The notes below the pieces were generated by a model that made no database searches, was not told the origin of the DNA, and saw nothing but the letters and a program-made list of their open reading frames with translations. Positions 1-12,379 of a DNA stretch of 64,000 nucleotides are shown here, piece after piece (within the stretch, counting starts at the first letter, position 1; each line of letters starts with the position of its first letter). Made by a program: the position numbers and the translations under genes. Origin of the DNA: Chelonoidis abingdonii (Eukaryota; Chordata; Testudines; Testudinidae); the NCBI RefSeq assembly GCF_003597395.2, contig NC_133773.1, positions 78,523,043 through 78,587,042 of the forward strand. The letters run 5' to 3'.

Positions 1-2
1 TC

Positions 3-1229
3 CAAAAATCCACCCTGACACCGAAACAACAGATCGAGTTCATCGGAGCTCATCTCGACTCAATCCAGAGCAGGGCCTCGCTTCCATATCACAGATTCCT
101 CACTATCACACGGTTCAAACACACTCTCTCTATTCGTCCCAGGACACAGGCACGACTCTGCCTACAGCTCCTTGGTCACATGGCAGCCACCACCTTCATG
201 GTTTACCACGCCAGGCTACACATGAGATGTCTCCAGGGCTGGCTCAATTCCAATTTCAAACCCAGCAGACACACCTTAGGGATGCTGCTAACTCCTCCTC
301 CCGATGTTATAGCTTCCCAACATTGGTAAACAAGTCCAGAAAACCTGTGCACAGGGGTTTCCTTCCAGCAATGTTCCCCAATGCTCATGCTCACCATGGA
401 CACTTCCCTAATCGGTTGGGGAGCGCACCTAGGATGGCACAGGGCACAAGGCGGTGGTCTGCATCAGAGACGCACCTACATATAAATCTCTTAGAGCCCA
501 GAGCAGTTAGGCGAGCATGCCTTCACTTTCTTCCCTTCATAAAGAACAAATCTCTTCGGGCCTTAAAAGACAACATAGCATGCATGTACTACATAAACAG
601 ACAAGGGGGAGCCTGATCACATTCCCTTTGCACGGAAGCCATTCAGCTATGGAGTTGGTGCATACGACATTGAATACAAATCATCGCTTCCTACCTACCA
701 GGCTGCCACAACACTACTGCCGATGCACTCAGCAGGCACTTCTTGACACAACACGAATGGGAACTGCACCCCGCAGTACTCCAACAGCTCTTCTTCCTCT
801 GGGGCAGCTCATCAATAGATCTCTTTGCCACGACCCAGAATCGAAAAATGTTCCGTTTTGCTCCAGAGCGGGACTTGGGACTGCATCCCTAGGAGATGCA
901 TTCCTCATCCCATGGAACAACTCCCTCCTGTACGCCTTCCACCAATCCCTCTGTTACACAGCGTTCTTTGGAAGATTGCGGACGGCAAGGCCTGGGTCAT
1001 CCTTATTGCCCCGGCTTGGCCAAGACAGATGTGGTATCCCTACCTACTCTGCATGTCCTCCCGTCTTCCACGAGCTCTCCCCAACAGGCCAGACCACGTT
1101 TTCCAGGACAACGGACGGGTTCTTCACCCCAGCTCCAAAAGCTCCACCTCACAACCTGGTTCCATCATGGTTCCAAGCCCAAGAACTAGCCTGTTCCGAG
1201 CAAGTCCAATATGTCCTCCTGCACAGTAG
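3..1229 (+). pseudogene. DIRS pol remnant: RT C-terminus, RNase H and downstream domain
   Basis: Reading from base 3, the RT tail shows the DIRS-like string FIGAHLDS. RNase H starts with MDTSLIGWGAHL (about 396-430), whose Asp is a catalytic residue. A TAA at 483-485 ends this frame. The coding signal then moves to another frame (LLEPRAVRRACLHFL, then DNIACMYYINRQGG, about 490-610), which contains a further RNase H Asp. It moves again for SIDLFATTQNRK (about 810-845), FCSRAG...LGDAF (about 860-905) and VILIAPAWPRQMW (about 995-1033), and stops at 1229. These strings are conserved in the C-terminal part of DIRS pol, so I read one gene broken by several frameshifts. It overlaps the start of the recombinase gene by a few dozen bases, as is usual in this group. 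Confidence 0.75.
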
Positions 1230-2235
1230 GAAAGACTCCACTCATAAAACCTACCTGCAGAAGTGGAAACCTTTCGCTCTTTGGTGTTCACATAAACATT
1301 TAGCATCCAATAACGTGACCCTCCCTAACATTCTAGACTACCTCCTGAAACTAAAACAGGACGGACTTTCGCTCAGCTCCATCAAAGTGCACCTGGTGGC
1401 GCTTACCACCTTTCATGACCTATTAGACACTTATTCATTCTTTACCCACCCCACCATAAAACACTTTCTCATGGGCCTGCAAAATCTTTACCCTGAAATT
1501 TACCCAACAGCAACTGCATGGAATCTTAACCTCGTTCTTCATGCTCTCATGAAACCTCCATTTGAGGCCTTGGCTACCTCCTTTCATCTCCATATGTCCA
1601 TGAAGGTGGCTTTCTTAGTTGCCATAACTGCAGCAGAGAGAGTTGATGAAATGATCACCCTAATGGCCCACCTTCCCTACACAATCTTCTCCAAAGACAA
1701 AGTCACTTTGAGACTACATCCTAAATTTCTTCCTAAGGTGGTATCGACCTTTCACCTCAACCAACCTATATACTTACCTACTTTCTATCCCAAACCTCAC
1801 AAGACTCCGCAAGACGCAACCCTGCATACTCTCGACATCAAGCGAGCAATCGCCTTTTATTTAGACAGGACTAAACCATTTCATAAGTCCCCATGACTCT
1901 TTGTTTCCATTACCAAAAGATCGAAAGGTACAGCTATCTCTAAACAACGTCTATCCAAGTGGATCTCTGACTGCATCAGATCCTGTTACCATGTGCAAAA
2001 TCTTCAACCGCCCGAAGGCATTAGAACTCATTCCACTCGAGCTATGTCGACATTCATTGCCTTCCTACACAATGTTCCCATTCCTGACATCTGCAAAGCA
2101 GCTATGGGGTCATCTGAACACAAGTTTGCAAAACGCTATGCTCTCATGCAAGACACCATGGCAGACACCATAGTAGACTATACAGTACTATCTACAGTAC
2201 TTACAGCCGCATCTCCAAAGTCCCACCAACCATAG
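1187..2235 (+). pseudogene. DIRS tyrosine recombinase with one in-frame stop
   Basis: This would have been the integrase of the DIRS element. The N-terminal core-binding domain shows RKDSTHKTYLQKWKPF and a block around LDYLLKLKQDGLSLSSI. The catalytic domain shows the first Arg in AAERVDEMI (about 1630-1655), the H-x-x-R motif in RTHSTRAM (about 2023-2046), and a probable nucleophilic Tyr in AKRYALM (about 2128-2148). A single in-frame TGA at 1894-1896 interrupts it. CGA (Arg) to TGA by CpG decay is the simplest explanation, because the same frame continues with family-like sequence to a stop at 2233-2235. The frame upstream of about 1187 is open but there overlaps pol, so I do not treat it as recombinase. 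Apart from the stop the gene looks complete, so this copy is only moderately old. Confidence 0.82.
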
Positions 2236-2253
2236 TGGGTACTGCTACACATT

Positions 2254-2365
2254 CACCTAGAGTGGAGCACCCACAGGGACAGCACTCCAAGAAGAAGAGA
2301 AAGTTACTCACCTTGCAGTAACTGAGGTTCTTCGAGCTGTGTGTCCCTGTGGGTGCTCCACTCCC
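2254..2365. repeat. DIRS internal complementary region, first copy
   Basis: The segment begins and ends with complementary arms: GAGTGGAGCACCCACAGGGA near 2260 and its reverse complement near 2340-2362. The centre is AAGTTACTCACCTTGCAGTAAC. In DIRS elements such repeats match the outer termini and guide circularisation. The same sequence returns inverted at 2549-2628. Confidence 0.7.
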
Positions 2366-2548
2366 CGTCCTCCTCCCCTCTACTTTGGAGTACTAGTATG
2401 ATTCTCCACGGTGGAGAAGAAACTGAGGAGAGTTTGGGGCGCACGCACTCAGGAAGATTCCAACGAGACAGGAGATACCAACTGAGTGCATGCGTCCCAA
2501 CCAGGCACTGCTACCGAAAATCTCTGATCAATGGCACCGGGACACAAC

Positions 2549-2628
2549 ATCACCTAGAGTGAAGCACCCACAGGGACACACATCTCAGAGAACCTCAGTT
2601 ACTGCAGGGTGAGTAACTTTCTCTTTGG
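2549..2628. repeat. DIRS terminal repeat, inverted copy
   Basis: This is the reverse complement of the 2254-2365 repeat (GCACCCACAGGGACACAC, then CCTCAGTTACTGCAGGGTGA), with several point changes. The two flank a spacer of about 180 bp. It probably marks the 3' terminus of the DIRS element, because recognisable element sequence stops here. Confidence 0.65.
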
Positions 2629-2640
2629 GGGGGGGGGCAT

Positions 2641-5600
2641 ATCCTACAGAACATCCATTGATGTACATAAAAGCTTTCTTCAAAGATTGAGGGTAGCACA
2701 CTGTCCTATATTTGGATTTTGGGGCCTTATCTTCCATTGCCTTGCATCTTATCTAGTCTTTTGTCCCTTGCAAAGTGAGTGTAGGCATTTAAATTCAGAA
2801 ATGTTAGTGTTTGACACCCACTTAACAGTCATTTTCCAAATGTAAAAGTGAGTGCATAAGATTCAAGGCAGGAGTGATCCAGATGTCACATACACACATT
2901 CTGCTGTATCACAAGATGCAATGAGCCTTTTGACTAGAAAAAGGAAGTCCATGATAGGTTCAAGGTGCATTTCTCACTGGTTTTACTTTCCATTATGAGC
3001 CTGACATTTCTAATTAGGCTCATGGAAAAACAAGACAAAAATTGTACCATAGCACTGCCAATATCTTCAAATTGCTGTGAGCACGGGGGCCAGCGAAGAA
3101 GTCTGATGTAATTATTCAGTATTCTGCATTTATGAAGGTGAGGTGGGTGTGTATATCAGACACACACACACAAATTTGACTATATCAAATAGATGTAAAA
3201 AAGAAACTGACTATTGATTGGATATCCAAGAATGGATCCATTAGAAGTGCCAGTCAGGGATTTTTTTCCCTTATTAATTTATATCCAACTCCTGTCAAAG
3301 TGAGTAAAAATCTATAGAAGCCTTACTATAAGTGATTCCTGAAAACCATATGAAGGTGACAAGCCACCATCTGTCTGCTCCATGACATGCATCTTATATA
3401 GCCCGAAGCTTCATTTGTTTTGTTGCTGCTGTCGTGTCTTGCCATCATATCCCATTGCAACTTGTATCTAGTTTTATGTCTATTGTCACCTCTTGGTCTT
3501 TTTAGTGGCAGTCCTACTTTCCAAGTTTTGCCAGGCAGTATGGATGGCTTATATTGATTTGCCAAGACGAATTATCTCTGTGATCTCTATCTATTTTCAA
3601 GCCTCTCTAGGTTCCTTAGTCTAATTTTGTTCTACCCACTGGTATGGGAAACAGCTCCAAACTTAGTGGAAAAGGTTAACCATTGTCCTCACTACTCTAT
3701 AACATAACTTTGGAATTTTGATTGCACTATATGAACAAATGTTCATCTTTCAACTTTTCATAGATTATTAAGAGTTAAGGGTTATTCCATGTAGTATGTC
3801 ATTCAGAAAAATGTTTTTCCTTTATGTGTGAACTATGCTTTTGAATTTGGTCTAGGAGACCTAGAAACACAATAAGCTGAGCATGTTTAATATACCTGTT
3901 CTTTGAATGAGTCAGTCTGTACGATGGATGGGTTTTCTCAATTATCAGAGTTTGTTTATTTATTTATTTTTTGTCACTGAAATACACACACAAAGAAAGA
4001 TTTTTAGGGTCAATGGGATCCTGTGTTTGAATCTGAAGGCAGAATTTGACCCTTAAAAATACCTCTTTGTAAAATGAAATTGAAAACCAAATTTCTTGTT
4101 GCCAATTCCTGGTGACTTCCAGGTAGTAATTAAAGATTGGATTGTACTTTTGGAAGAGATGAGAGGGTCTGAGGACATGAAAGAATCCTAGAGGCCTGGT
4201 CAGCATTCCCTTGTTCAATTACAAGAAGTTTTATTCAATAAGCTAAATTGTCTGAGCTACTGGAGCCCTAAACCTGCACCCCCAGTCCAGGTAAACCCCA
4301 GTCTTTGCCCCCAGTCCAGGTAAACACTTTTAAAAGGTGTTTAAGTACACAAGTAGTCCAGTTCAAATCACGGTCACATCAGTGGAACAGGTCATGCTTA
4401 AGTGCTTTCCTGAATAAGACTACTTTATTGAATCAGGGCCTATGTTTGCTCCAGCAACCTACATAGTCAATGTGTGAAGAATATTATGGTGGGAAAAAAA
4501 TCCTAACCTTTAAGGTGTTTAGAAGCACAAAGTATAATTTTGTTTTACAAATTTACATTTGCAGTTATGTGTAGACAGTCATTTTCCTTCAAAAGCAGCC
4601 CCCTACTGCTGAATGATGTTGATTGCTGAGATAACAAGAATGACTGATATAGTTGAATTAATTTTGTTTAATTCTCTACTCCTTTCCCTTTCACTCATTG
4701 TTTCAGGTTCTACTAGGGGAAAACAAGTTTTCACTAGTAAAATTGAGAAAATAATAAAGGGTAAACACTGAATCTCCCCACCCCTTCTTTCACAGAACTG
4801 GTATAAAAGCAAAATGGACCATTTTTTTTTAAATAGGATGTAGCTTGCAATATTTGGAGTGTGGTTGAATGTAATTTCAAGTTCATTTTACATCTATAGT
4901 GTGTGACACACAGCTATGCTAGACAGGCTGAGTGGCTGCCTGAGAAGCAGAGCTTTGACTTGCATAGGAAGACAATTTTGTTTAGATGTTCTAAGAGGAA
5001 AAGCCTGTGGATTTTGACATTTTTCCTTTTTACAGAGACAATTAAATTATTCACTGAGATCTCTGAGGATTGGTGTGCTAGGATTCTTGAAGTTAAAAAA
5101 GAAAATGGAAAATTGCTCTTTATTGCTTACCTTTTGACTGGAATAACTTGCCTGCTGATCTGAAGGATGCATGAAAAAATAAATTATCTTTAAAAGGCCT
5201 TTGCTTGTTTTTTAAACTCTTTATTAATCATTAATGTCAAACAAATTAAGAATGATCTTGTTTCTCGCTTACTGTCACTGTGTATTTATTTTATAATGCC
5301 AAGCTTCTTGAGCATAGATCTTTCACTGTTGCCTGCTGTCATTCCAGAATTCTCCTGCATATTTCTTTTGTTTTAAAAGTCTTCATCAAAAGAAAACTTA
5401 CTTAAAATACAGTTTTTAGTTAGTATCCTATGTTTAATTTCAAGTCAAAATCATTTACTGAATGTTCTGAAAACAAAAAACTGAAGCTCTGTTCCCAAAA
5501 AGAGAAAAAACACTTTTTTAAGGCCAAATCAAGGCTTGGGACTAAGACAATCAAAGACTTCAATTTTTATTTTATATATTTGGCTTTGGTGGGCATGTTT

Positions 5601-7444
5601 GACTTTCCCCACATACTCTGAACCATGTGAGAGAGAAGGGGGAGAGACAAGATATCATGGTAAAATTTCTTTATGTAGTAAAATTGATTGAAATTACAGC
5701 ACATAGAATAATCCCTTTAATTTCTCTTAGGAATTGTGAAATTAAGAAATATCCTGTGACTCACTTTAAAAATAAAATTTTGACTTAACTACCTGAATAG
5801 TTAGTACCTTGTGAAAACATCATAACTTTCACTGTTCAAACGTGTTTTTAAAGTTGAACATACTTAATAAAGAAATATTTCTTGTTCAACTTATCATATC
5901 TCACCTTTCCTTATCAGCTGAACCTGCAGAGATTAAATTATCTTCAGCTCCATTAAGAAGAGGAGAAACCTGCTTATTGTAATTGCCTCTCATTTTGTCT
6001 TTTTCTGAGTTTCTATGCTTAGCCTCAATGGCTAGAAAAATACATTAACTGTTAAAAGAAGGTTTCAGAATTTATTAAATGAAATATAAAATTTCTTTCC
6101 CTCAACTCTAATACGTTTTAAATTCTATACTAGGATTTTAGTGCGGCGTTAATTCATACACAATCATTTGGATTTAAGAACATGACATAAAAATATAGTA
6201 GCAGATCCCTGCTATAGGTGAGGAGCAGACATCACGCTCGAGAGGCAGTGCAAGGATAGTGTGAAGCTCACCCTTGCCCTTCTCAGTCCTGGGGCCCCTG
6301 AGAGCTGTTCTGGTATCCCAGATAATGAGTTAGAATTGCCTGATGGTTTCTCTAAGTTACAGCAGCTGCCAAAGATGTCAAGGGGCCAAAACTGCAGGAA
6401 GGGATCAGCAGGGTACAGGTAGATCCTAGGATTTCCCATTTTTCTCCAGCTACACCCCACCAGATAGTATGATGGGGGGTGTTAGACCATATGCTACTTC
6501 CATACCACTGAAGATTGAACATTCCTTAAACCTGGCATGAGACTTCAGATGGAATCTGGCCAGCATAATCTGCCATAGTTGTGTGGCTCAAAGGGGTAGC
6601 AATATTCTTGAAAATTTGGATCATAATGACAATTCTCGCTTACTCCAAAGCTTTCATTTTGTTTATCCACAGCTCTGCCACTATGCATAACACTCTTTAC
6701 TTTTATATTATAAATGCACCTCTTTAATGAATAGAAATGAACAAAAACATTTTTAAAAGCATAAAAGTAGACAGCTGGGGGAAAAATACTCAGTCTGTTC
6801 AGTACAAGGAGATTTCTGTTAGGGTCATGAATACTACTTAAGCAATAGGCCATTAGGGCAGTATGGTTATCATGAAATAATCTCACCCCTGGAGAGATAA
6901 CTATGTACCAGATGCAGCCATGTGCCTCCAAGCACTCAGGGGTATACTTATCATGATAATCACACCTGCTGATTTTGCCTCATTGCCATTATAAAATGTC
7001 CTTTATTTTGTCTCAGTACAAACATAACGCAGCATTTAAGTATATTATTCTGACCACAGGAAATTGCCAATTAATGTTAGAATGGTTAAGCAATTCAGGC
7101 TATGAGGCTTCTGCAAAACCACATTAAAATGCAGAGCAGCCCATAAGAGATAATACTGCCACAGTTAGTTTCAATAAATGTATCTGCCTTTCTCAGAGGC
7201 GGATGGGGCACAGTAATATATATTTAAGGTCTTTGAGTAGTTGGAAAATAGGTCCTTGTACTGTGCTCCATTAAGGCAAGTGGAGGGGATGTGGACTCTC
7301 AAATAGAAGCATCAGCTGCCATGTTTCAGGCCCTTCAGTGACCTCTGTTAGGATGCCATGACATCAAGCTTGCAACAAATCTGTGGATCTGTAGAATCAT
7401 GGTTCTATCAACTCTGTGATACAGAAATGAAACCTGGGCTCTGA
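2641..7444. other. Unannotated AT-rich sequence
   Basis: No gene or clear mobile element was recognised. The open frames here are short, lack known motifs and sit in AT-rich low-complexity sequence. A short CA run lies at about 3160-3172. An 18-bp unit CCCCCAGTCCAGGTAAAC is duplicated at 4279-4296 and 4308-4325. A GC-richer patch at about 6200-6470 could be an old repeat, but I cannot name it. Confidence 0.6.
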
Positions 7445-10400
7445 GGAAGGCTGACGATCTCTGGATTATGTTTTCTATTCTACTCATCTCCATCCGGGAT
7501 GCTATTCGAGGAAGGACTGCTAGGCAGAGGGGAGGGGAAAGACCCTATTTGCACACAGACTGGCTAACCTAGTGAGGAGGGCTTTAAACTAGGTTCAACG
7601 GGGACAGGTGAGCAAAGCCCACAGGTAAGTGGGGAACATGAAGACCTGGGAGATGGGCTCGAAAACAAGAAGCAGGAGCTGGGCTATAATGGGCCAGAGT
7701 AAAAAGGAGGGTCATGGCCAAAAACTGGAGAGGCAACGATCAAACCTCAGTATCTTTATGAATGCCTATATACAATGCCGGGAAGAATGCGCTTCGGTAA
7801 TACGCTCAGGAAAGAACTGACCAGTGCCTAATAAATAAACTACAACATGACATTGTTGCATCACTTAAACTTACCTGGGATAATATACATGATTGGAATT
7901 GTTGGTTGGATGTCTATAGAATGCTTCAAGGAAGGAAGACAGGGAAAAGAGCATGAAGTGTGCTTATATTAATTAAAATGTACAAACTTTGACTGAGGTG
8001 GGATGGACATTAGGAGAGGGAAGTGTTGAAGTCTTCTGGGGTTAGGATAAAGGGGTAAAAACAACAAGTGATATGTCGCTGCTACAGGAGTCTACTACAG
8101 GCCACCTAATGACTGGAAGAGGGAATGACGGCTTTTTTTGAACAACTAACAATCTTATCCAAACCCAAATTTGGTGATGGGGGACTTCAACATCCAGATA
8201 CTATTGTTGGAGAAATAACACCGCACAGCACAGGACTGCGCAATAAGTTCCTGACTGCTTGCAACAAGTTTCTATTAGAAAGTTGAAAAGCTACTTAGTG
8301 GGGAAGCTGTTCTAGACTGGATTTCAACAAAATAGGAGGAACTCATTGAGAATGTTGAAGGAGTAGGTTTGTAGGAAAAGTAGTGCTTGGTGAAAAGTGA
8401 TCAATGAAATCATAGAGTTTGCAATTCTATGGAAGGTTAGAAGGGAGTACAGCCAAATACAGACCAGGGATTTCAGGAAAGGTCGATTTGGTAAAGCACA
8501 GAGATGATTAGAATAAGGTCCCATTCGGGAATCAAGATTGAGGGGAAAACAACTGAGGAGAGTTGGCATGTTTTGCAAAGGTATGTTACCTATATAAGGC
8601 CCATAAGCAACTATTCAATGTAGAAAGATAGATAAAGTTGTGGCAAAAGACCACTTAGGGCGTTAACCATGAGATCTTGCAATGACCTAGCAGAAAAGTA
8701 AAAAGGTAGCTCATTATAAATAATGGAACGAAGGTCAGATTACCCAAGATGAATATGTACAACATATCAGTGGTCATCAACTCATGTCTTTATACTGCAT
8801 TGGGGCAGATTGAGAAGGCAGATAGGCCACAAAAAGCTCAAGACTAGTCTATCGGAATACAAGGTAATAATGAAATAGCTTATTTATCTTAATACATTTA
8901 GAGCAAGTAGTGTAGACCAAGGACAGTGGTGGTAGGTGGGCCCACTTGCTCAGCTGAGTGAGGGTGATAAATCAGTTAACAGGAAATTCTGGAATGGGCA
9001 GAGATGCTGAATGACTTGCTTTGTTTCGGTTTTGCCTGAGAAGTCTTGATTAGGAACTGCCTAACATATGTGATGCTATGGGAAGGGGGTACGTTTAGAA
9101 ATATAAATAAAAAAGAGCAAGTTAAAAACACTTAGAAAAGTTAGATGCACTGCAAGTCACCAGGCCTTGATGAAAAATGCATCCTTAGAATACCAAGGCG
9201 TTAATAGAGGAGTATCTGAAGCTCTAGCTATTATCTGGAAAAGTCATGACGAGACGGAGAGAGTCCAGAAGACTGGAAATGGCAATATAATGTCCTATCT
9301 ATAAAAAGGGAATAAACACCACAGGAACAACAGACCCATTAGTTTAACTTCTTGTGCCGAGGAATATACATGAGTAGCAAGTAATGAAGAAATCATCTGC
9401 AACACTGAGTATCCGGTAGGTTTTAACGGACATAGCCAGCTAGTATTGTAAGACAAATACGTTGTCAAAACCATTCTGATAGGTTCCTTTGATAGGTGTA
9501 CGGAGCCTTGTGTGAAAGGGAAGAAGCGGTGGGAATTGTGGCTAGTATCCCTAGACTTTAGTAAGGCATTTGATAAGATGGTTCGTTCTTGATATTCCTT
9601 ATTCGATTAAAAGGGCAAATACATGATTAGATGGCCTACCCTAGTAATGTATGGGTGTCATTAACTGTCTGGATTACCGCGTACTCAGATAGTCTACTTA
9701 ATGAGCTCCCAATCCTGCTGGAAAGGTATAACAAGGAGGGGTTCCGCAGGGGTTCTGTTTTGGGATCCAGTCTCTGCAAATACTTCTTTCCATACGACTT
9801 CTTAGCATGTTGGCACTAGAAAGTACGCTTATTAATTTGCGAGACGATACCAAACTGGGAGAGGATTCAACTGCTTATTGGAGGGACATGGGTCAGAAAT
9901 GATTTGGAACAAATTGGTAGAAAGGTCTGGGTAAATCCGAATGAGTTCAATAATGACATAATGCAAATGCTCCTTAGGAAGGACAATCAGTTTCACACAT
10001 ACTAGAACTGGGACGATGAAGACTGTCTAGGAAGGATATTGGCAGAAAGTAATTAGGGGTCATAGTTGTGACCATCAGGAGCTAAATAATGATGTCCTAC
10101 CCAGGTGTGTATACTGTTGCCAATAAAAAAGCATAACGTGAGTTCGGGATTAGCTATTAACAGGATGTGTTGTATACAAGACACGGACAAATGTCCATCT
10201 TCTCGCCCTCTGACCCTTCTGCGCTTGTGCTAGGTTCTAACTAGTGTAATGTTGTCCTGTTCTGGCACCAGAGTTCCAAGAAGATTGGAGAAATTAGGAG
10301 AGGTAGAGAAGAGCAACGAAGAATGATTTTAAAAGGTTTTGAGAAGCTATGACCTATGATTGAAGTCTGAAAGAATTGGTTATATTTATTTGGAAAGAGA

Positions 10401-10765
10401 AGTTAGAGGGGACATGAAATAGGTGTTTGCAGAATCTTAAAAGTGGTGTCATCAGGAGGAGAAGAGAAAACTTGGTCACCTTGCTCTAATGATAGAACAC
10501 AGAAGCAATGGGCTTAAACTGCAGGCCAGGGGAGATTTTAGTTGGATGAATTAAGGGAAAAAGTTCCTAAACTGTCAGGGGTAGTTAAACACTGGAATGA
10601 ATTGCCTAGGAGGTATGGAATTATCTCTGAATATTATTTAAGGTAGGTTAGATAAATGTCTATCAGAGATGGTCTAGACAGTATTTGGTCCTGCCATGAG
10701 GGCAGGGGACTGGACTCAATGACCTCTCGAGGTCCCTTCCAGTCCTAGAGTCTATGAATCTATGA
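7445..10765 (+). mobile_element. CR1 non-LTR retrotransposon (LINE), indel-riddled
   Basis: The sequence follows a turtle CR1 along its whole length. It has the start of the ORF2 region (TTTGCACACAGACTGGCTAA, about 7549), endonuclease-type text, an RT segment, and the typical 3' UTR with a terminal short repeat (TCTATGAATCTATGAATC, 10751-10768). The RT F-A-D-D site is recognisable but frameshifted at about 9835-9852 (CGATACCAAACTGGGAGAGG follows). The two ends, about 7540-7630 and 10650-10765, read cleanly. The middle carries a small insertion or deletion every few bases, so no long frame survives. Such dense 1-2 bp indels between clean ends are unlike normal decay, where substitutions dominate. 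I infer that the middle is uncorrected long-read sequence and that the real element may be much less damaged. Confidence 0.85.
9300..10640 (+). pseudogene. CR1 ORF2 reverse transcriptase region, frameshifted
   Basis: CR1 ORF2 encodes an apurinic-type endonuclease and a reverse transcriptase that primes on nicked chromosomal DNA. Recognisable stretches in this half are the palm region around 9540-9600 (CTAGACTTTAGTAAGGCATT, encoding the first RT aspartate context), the segment before the active site (about 9720-9775) and the F-A-D-D codons near 9840. A C-terminal portion ends near 10620. All are in changing frames. Because the changes are mainly single-base gains and losses, the reading-frame state cannot be judged from this assembly. 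Confidence 0.6.
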
Positions 10766-11804
10766 ATCAGCTGCTTCATATTAAGTGGCAGGGTAAGATC
10801 AGAAATGAGGATATTCTAAGCCACACCCAGCAACTATCTCCATAGCTGTTCAATTTTGGCTGCTTTCTTGGTGTGGGCATATTATTAGAATGGAAGGCCA
10901 ATGAATTACAAAGCATGAATGCCACTATATGGTTGGCAATCACATGAATGTGAAGAGCTTTGGTGGTGTGATTAAAATTGCCAACGATGGACATAAACTG
11001 AATATCCAGACAAACCACTGTAAAAAGCTAGTCAGAAATCGATCCGGGTAGTGCTCAGTCTGCCATGTTCCTTTGGGATTTTGCCATGATAAGTGGAGAA
11101 AGGAATATGGAGGAATAAGGAAGGCTCCTCTTTCCAGCATCAAGTTGTCACAAAACCTCAGTGATGACCCCATAAGAGACAGTGGCAACAATGAGAGGAT
11201 TCTCTCACTCTTTATACAAGGAAGCTCTCACTCCTTTTCTCTGGAGGCCATGGTTAGGTCAGCTGTCAGCAGCAAGGCAAGGCAAGGCAATCATGACTTT
11301 CCAGGGAATCAGGCTACTAAGTGGAATCAGAGTAGTAATGTACAATAGAGAGGCTTTGGTTAACATGTAAATGTACCTCCTATTTTGCAGATGTCCCAAG
11401 TTGCCTTAGATACTTCCATGGATCATGGGAGGTCTAGGAGCACCCTGAAGGACCATCTGTCCCATAATTCATTGCAGTGAAACACAATTCAGAGAATATA
11501 TTACGAATTATAGATAAATCTATTGTCATCTACTTCACTGCTATTAGGTAGTTGGGTGGCAATTTTTGTTTTTATTTTTTAAATAAAGCCAGATTCTTTT
11601 AAAACAACCTAGCATGAAAGACCTGTGTACAGCAAAGAGTTATGTCAGATCAGACAAAAGGAAAATGAAATGTTTTAACATCAGTAGGAGTGCCCATGTG
11701 GATTTTCATAATTATGTAACACTGCAGACTATTTGATATGGTTGGGGACATGGTGGTATAAAAGCTCCTCCATTAGTGTTAAAAAAGATCAATCTGTAGA
11801 TTTC
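10766..11804. other. Unannotated sequence between the CR1 and Penelope insertions
   Basis: This is cleanly reading, apparently single-copy sequence with no supported gene. A short pentanucleotide run (GGCAA, about four units) lies at about 11274-11290. It separates two intervals that look like low-accuracy gap fills. Confidence 0.55.
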
Positions 11805-11816
11805 ATAGTTAGTGTA
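11805..11816. repeat. Target-site duplication, left copy (12 bp)
   Basis: ATAGTTAGTGTA here is repeated exactly at 17342-17353, and Penelope-type sequence lies just inside both copies. This defines one insertion event spanning the interval between them. Confidence 0.8.
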
Positions 11817-11852
11817 AAGTATCAGAGGGGTAGCCGTGTTAGTCTGGATCTG

Positions 11853-11942
11853 TAAAAGCAGCAGAGAATCCTGTGGCACCTCATAGACTAACAGACGTTT
11901 TGGAGCGTGAGCTTTCGTGGGTGAATACCCACTTCGTCAGAC
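11853..11942. repeat. Long terminal inverted repeat, left arm
   Basis: About 89 bases here are the exact reverse complement of 17254-17342, for example GACTAACAGACGTTTTGGAG against CTCCAAAACGTCTGTTAGTC. Identical arms point to a recent insertion. They also make a strong hairpin that is hard to assemble. Confidence 0.85.
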
Positions 11943-12379
11943 GCAAGTAGTGGAAATTTCCAGGGGCAGGTAATAAATGCCAGAAGCAAAGCAACAAAAA
12001 ATCCCGAGCGTTAGTTCCAAGGTCATCACAGGGAGGACTGACGCCCGCTTCTCACCTGCTAATCGGTATGCAGAGGCTCAGCAAGAGAGCCAATACTCCT
12101 GAAAACAAGAACCAAATCGGATGGAAGGATCCAAAAGTCTCATTCGAACAGTTCCCATTTCCAAATTAGTCCAATTGAACAAACAAATAAATAAAGCATA
12201 GCCCCCTTTATCTACTTGTCGGATACAGAAAAATCTGTGGGCCAAAGGACATTTGACTTAGAATGATAGTGCGAGACTTCAGCTAGTTTCGTCTTTGAGC
12301 TGTCCTGAATTTGTTTTGATGCAGCGCATTGTGGCATTCCTTCACTATGCAATATAAGGTCTGGCCAGGGAAGGTTAAG

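Larger units (their letters stand above)
1..2640 (+). mobile_element. DIRS-type tyrosine-recombinase retrotransposon, 3' part
   Basis: The window opens inside a DIRS retrotransposon. In order it shows the end of a reverse transcriptase, RNase H, a tyrosine recombinase, and then short complementary repeats typical of the DIRS 3' end. DIRS elements integrate through a circular intermediate using the recombinase, so they have no LTRs, integrase or target-site duplication. The gag and most of the RT lie before base 1. The 3' boundary is placed at about 2627, where the last terminal repeat ends and an 11-G run begins. The family call rests on the RT-RNase H-YR order and the inverted internal repeats. 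It could be a relative such as PAT or Ngaro, but the repeat arrangement favours DIRS. Confidence 0.85.

Noticed and set aside
517..1186. N-terminal extension of the DIRS recombinase frame
   Set aside because: The frame is open, but over most of this span the family-like coding signal lies in other frames and belongs to the end of the RT/RNase H gene.
2626..2638. G-run at the DIRS 3' boundary as a quadruplex or regulatory site
   Set aside because: It is a single uninterrupted homopolymer, which alone does not support a specific structure and could be a sequencing or slippage product.
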